In this document: piece by piece, positions 15,322-19,623 of the stretch
Layout: each line of letters begins with the position of its first letter
How positions within the stretch are numbered: the stretch's first letter is position 1
Source: Phycisphaeraceae bacterium
Lineage (GTDB): Bacteria; Planctomycetota; Phycisphaerae; Phycisphaerales; UBA1924
Direction of reading: 5' to 3'
Length of the DNA stretch: 19,623 nt
NCBI GenBank assembly: GCA_009827205.1
Contig: WUAK01000013.1
Location: forward strand, 1 to 19,623
Position numbers and translations under genes: made by a program
Notes under the pieces: generated by a model
What the model was told of the DNA's origin: nothing
Database searches by the model: none
The model's input: only the letters and a program-made list of their open reading frames with translations

Positions 15322-16539
15322 ATGACGACCTCGGCTCCGATTGCCAGCACGCCCGCACCACCCATATCTGGAGGGGTGAAACCGAAAGCTCTGCTGTTTG
15401 CGTCGTTTGAGCCGAGCGGTGATGACCACTCGTCAACGGTGATCGCTGAGCTCCTGCGTCGGCATCCAGATCTCAAGATCTATGCATGGGGCGGGCCCAA
15501 GATGGAAGCGGCTGGCGCGGAGGTCGTCGAAAGGACAGGTCGCGACGCCGTGATGGGGTTGCCGGGCTTCGCGAAGATTCAGGAGCACCGCCGGATCAAC
15601 GAGCGGATCGAGGCGTGGATGGACCAGAATCCGATCGCGGCGTTTGTCGCGGTCGATTCACCAGCTGCGAACTTTCCGATCTGCAAGCTCGCGAAGAAGC
15701 GAGGGATCAAGGTCGTACACCTCGTGGCACCGCAGGTCTGGGCATGGGGCAAGTGGCGGGTCAACAAGCTCCGCAGACTGACCGACAGGGTGCTGTGTCT
15801 TCTCCCGTTCGAGGAGAAGTGGTTCGAGGGCAAGAACGTACCCGCGAAATTCGTTGGTCACCCGCTCTTTGATATTAAGCTCGATGAAGCAGCACTCGAC
15901 GCCGCGGCTTCGAGGATGCCCGAGGGCTCGCCCAAGATCGCGCTCCTGCCTGGGTCTCGTCCCAAGGAGCACGAGCGGAATTTTCCGCTCCTGCTCGAGA
16001 GCTACCGCAGACTCAAACAAGACCGGCCCGAGACGGTCGGTGTGGTCGCGGCAACGACGCCCGAGGTCGCAAAGAAATTACGCGCCAGTGCGCAGAGCCT
16101 TGGGGGTTGGCCCGAGAGTCTGACTATCGAAACGGCTTGCACTGATGCCGTGGTTCGATGGTGCGATCTCGCGCTCGTCGTGAGCGGGACGGTCACCCTC
16201 CAGATCGCGCGCCAGCAGAAGCCCATGGTTGTTGTGTACAAGACTGGCCGGATGTTCTATGAGCTATTCGCGAAATGGCTGCTCATAGCGCCGTTTTACA
16301 CCCTTCCAAACCTGATTGCAGACCGGGAGATTGTGCCGGAACTCGTGCCTCACTTTGGTGATGCGGAGCCCATCGTGCAGGAGGCGACGCGTCTGATCGA
16401 GGAGACGTCTTACGCGGATCAGCAGCGTGAGGATCTCGGAAAGGTCGTTGAGAAGTTTAAAGGCATGGATGCGTGCGTCCACGCCGCGGACGCAATCGAG
16501 CGCGTCATCGGTTTGGGACAGGTTTCTGTCAAGAACTGA
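15322..16539 (+). CDS. lpxB: Lipid-A-disaccharide synthase family protein
   Basis: A 405-residue glycosyltransferase of the LpxB family (GT19). LpxB joins UDP-diacylglucosamine and lipid X to form the lipid A disaccharide at the inner membrane. Recognisable blocks are FEPSGD (29-34), YAWGGPKMEAAGAE (54-67), APQVWAW (136-142), FVGHPLFD (177-184), LLPGSRPKE (208-216), SGTVTLQ (288-294) and LPNLIADREIVPELV (328-342). Length fits the family. Several canonical residues differ. The DxPDFN block reads DSPAAN (112-117), and the Glu of SGTATLE is Gln294. It could therefore be a divergent true LpxB or a paralogue with another acceptor. No other lpx gene is in the window. ATG at 15322 lacks a strong ribosome site; GTG at 15376 would trim a Pro/Ser-rich tail. 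It is convergent with the next gene, one base apart. Confidence 0.85.
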   Translation: MTTSAPIASTPAPPISGGVKPKALLFASFEPSGDDHSSTVIAELLRRHPDLKIYAWGGPKMEAAGAEVVERTGRDAVMGLPGFAKIQEHRRINERIEAWMDQNPIAAFVAVDSPAANFPICKLAKKRGIKVVHLVAPQVWAWGKWRVNKLRRLTDRVLCLLPFEEKWFEGKNVPAKFVGHPLFDIKLDEAALDAAASRMPEGSPKIALLPGSRPKEHERNFPLLLESYRRLKQDRPETVGVVAATTPEVAKKLRASAQSLGGWPESLTIETACTDAVVRWCDLALVVSGTVTLQIARQQKPMVVVYKTGRMFYELFAKWLLIAPFYTLPNLIADREIVPELVPHFGDAEPIVQEATRLIEETSYADQQREDLGKVVEKFKGMDACVHAADAIERVIGLGQVSVKN

Positions 16540-16540
16540 G

Positions 16541-17260
16541 TCAGGCGCCTTGGGAATCACAGCGGACTGGTGTGAGACACACAGCGGCAACGGTGTTTCC
16601 GATCCGCTCGTCGATCGGGACGACACGGATCGCCGGTGATCGGATGGGCAGCGATTTGTCGAGCCACTTGTGGACCGCGATCTGCAGGTCGTGTCTGGCA
16701 GTCTCTTCGTCGACGGCGAAGAGGATGAGCGCTGCGAGCGCGTGGTTGATCGCGCGCTCCTTGCTCAGTTTGCGTATGTCGGTAGCTGGGGCGAGAACGA
16801 CTCCGGTTGTGTAGGCGGTGTTTGGGATGGGCACGCCGGCAACGAACTCGTACTGGCCGCAGACCTTGAGCTCAATCCACAGTGCGTCTGCTGGGTCGAT
16901 GCCCTGGAGTTCCGCTGTCTGTTCCTTGACCGGTTCGAAAAGTGTGCCTTCGAGTTCGTGCTCGCGTTTGTCGATCTCGACGGGGTCCACGATGGGCAGG
17001 CCCCGCTCGTGGGTCAGGACGATGTCGCATCGCTCGCGTTCCGAGTTCTTCGCACGTCGTTTTGGAGGAGTGGGGAAGAGTTGCTCTCGGAATACACCGA
17101 AGCCTGCTTGATCGAGCCCGCCCGCGAGTATCTGTTGCAGGTCTGTCTCGTCGAGAGCGTCAACGCCTAGGACAGCGTCCTCTGCCCTGAGCCGGGCGTT
17201 CTCTTTCTCAATGGTTTTTGCCATGAGATCGGCGATCTGGTCGATGCTCCACACAGCCAT
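16541..17260 (-). CDS. Uncharacterised protein with PD-(D/E)XK nuclease-like signature
   Basis: A 239-residue soluble protein that I do not recognise as a named family. An N-terminal helical part (about 1-60) is followed by the strand ERCDIVL with D79. A charged loop comes next, then the strand ALWIELKV with E130 and K132. D-(n)-E-x-K in this strand context is the signature of the PD-(D/E)XK restriction-endonuclease-like fold; E59 could be the additional acidic residue from a preceding helix. The C-terminal half has helix SKERAINHALAALILFAV and ends in beta-type sequence. There is no signal peptide or membrane segment. It is convergent with lpxB (one base between stops) and divergent from the symporter gene. 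The fold call rests on motif pattern only; nuclease activity is not established. Confidence 0.7.
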   Translation of the reverse strand: MAVWSIDQIADLMAKTIEKENARLRAEDAVLGVDALDETDLQQILAGGLDQAGFGVFREQLFPTPPKRRAKNSERERCDIVLTHERGLPIVDPVEIDKREHELEGTLFEPVKEQTAELQGIDPADALWIELKVCGQYEFVAGVPIPNTAYTTGVVLAPATDIRKLSKERAINHALAALILFAVDEETARHDLQIAVHKWLDKSLPIRSPAIRVVPIDERIGNTVAAVCLTPVRCDSQGA

Positions 17261-17386
17261 TAGGGTATCGACTGGGTAGACGTTGCAGAATCGGCTCTGA
17301 TCGGCGATGATCGACCCTCAACTATCCGTCTCAGCCCGGCTCTTCGGGCGGCGGACCGAGAAACCGAGCAAGGATTTGGATCGAGC

Positions 17387-19267
<1,881 letters not shown>

Positions 19268-19291
19268 TCGGAACATGAATCTCAATAACAT

Positions 19292-19328
19292 CGCGGCCGG
19301 GCATCACGCTCGGCCGCGTTTATTTTTG
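19292..19328 (+). terminator. Intrinsic terminator after the symporter gene
   Basis: A perfect eight-base-pair GC stem (CGCGGCCG/CGGCCGCG) with an eleven-base loop that can pair further is followed at once by a T-rich tract (TTTATTTTTG). It starts 24 bases after the symporter stop. This is the clearest rho-independent terminator in the window. It also lies at the end of the convergent small membrane protein gene. Confidence 0.9.
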
Positions 19329-19346
19329 TGTTTGCTTTCTTGGTGA

Positions 19347-19623
19347 TTACTCGCAGGCTTCGCCGTCAACAGCCTTGGCGATCCGATTGATCTGCTCGTG
19401 CGCGTGAACCAGCGCAGCGAGCCGTGTCCTCGCCATCACTGCTTTGTAAAGCCAAGGCAGTGGCAGGATCGTCAAGGGCAGGTACCACGCGTAGGTGATC
19501 CATGTCTCGTTTGGGTACCAGCCGAACCAGGTGTTGAGCAGCGAGTCAGTGAACAGAACACCGGGCCAGATGGTAAAGGCGAGGACGAACCAGAAAATCG
19601 CTGGCATCTTCGGCTTGATCTTG
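19347..19623 (-). CDS. Small two-helix membrane protein (5' end possibly beyond right edge)
   Basis: An unrecognised protein of at least 86 residues from the ATG at 19605-19607. The frame stays open to the window edge (Lys/Pro-rich KIKPK before the Met), and that ATG lacks a clear ribosome site, so the true start may lie outside. Two hydrophobic segments rich in Trp and Leu occur at about 4-25 and 36-58. A basic helix (YKAVMARTRLAALVHAHEQINRI) and an acidic end ending in Cys-Glu follow. The pattern suggests a small inner-membrane protein with a cytoplasmic C-terminus. No function can be assigned. The gene converges on the symporter terminator. Confidence 0.65.
   Translation of the reverse strand, partial: KIKPKMPAIFWFVLAFTIWPGVLFTDSLLNTWFGWYPNETWITYAWYLPLTILPLPWLYKAVMARTRLAALVHAHEQINRIAKAVDGEACE

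Noticed and set aside
17283..17311. TTGCAG and GATGAT 17 bases apart as a promoter for the symporter gene
   Set aside because: Only three and four of six positions match consensus, which is expected by chance in this gap.
17334..17350. Small GCCCG/CGGGC hairpin in the leader of the symporter gene
   Set aside because: A five-base-pair stem with no T-run or recognisable aptamer; too weak to call an attenuator or riboswitch.

Overview
The window is a gene-dense, GC-rich bacterial chromosome segment with mostly ordinary housekeeping content. Several proteins carry unusual domain architecture. A lipoprotein version of tripeptidyl-peptidase II, an LpxB homologue and transporters with lineage-type insertions point to a Gram-negative member of the Planctomycetota, perhaps Phycisphaerae. 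That assignment is inference from gene content only. I see no tRNA, rRNA, CRISPR array, insertion sequence or integrase, and no sign of recent transfer. The longest non-coding stretch is about 180 bases.

Left part (1-6391). A truncated TPP II-like subtilase lipoprotein runs off the left edge on the minus strand. It is divergent from a plus-strand unit of a MarR-type repressor, a periplasmic adaptor and an RND efflux pump. Adaptor and repressor overlap by four bases, and pump follows adaptor after three bases. The divergent gap holds an imperfect palindrome that could be the repressor's operator. No outer-membrane TolC-like partner is present.

Middle part (6399-11065). A minus-strand isoprenoid/NADP group reads farnesyl or geranylgeranyl diphosphate synthase, then dxs, then NAD kinase. 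Dxs starts the MEP pathway and the prenyl synthase elongates its products. NAD kinase makes the NADP that the pathway's reductase needs. The prenyl synthase lacks a canonical start codon where homology demands one. Divergent from it is a lone ExbB/TolQ-like proton-channel subunit.

Right-middle part (11079-16539). A minus-strand rsmB-ptsN pair (rRNA methyltransferase and nitrogen-PTS EIIA) is divergent from a two-component pair on the plus strand. That pair is a membrane histidine kinase and an overlapping response regulator whose output domain is an XRE/Cro-type helix-turn-helix. An LpxB-family glycosyltransferase follows.

Right part (16541-19623). A minus-strand gene for an uncharacterised protein with a PD-(D/E)XK-like nuclease signature is convergent with lpxB. 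Divergent from it is a sodium:alanine/glycine symporter of the AGCS family, with about 130 extra soluble residues. A strong intrinsic terminator follows. A small two-helix membrane protein gene enters from the right edge on the minus strand.

The best candidates for something new are the bacterial TPP II lipoprotein, the REC-XRE two-component system, the two transporters with extra domains, the PD-(D/E)XK-like protein, and the non-canonical start of the prenyl synthase.
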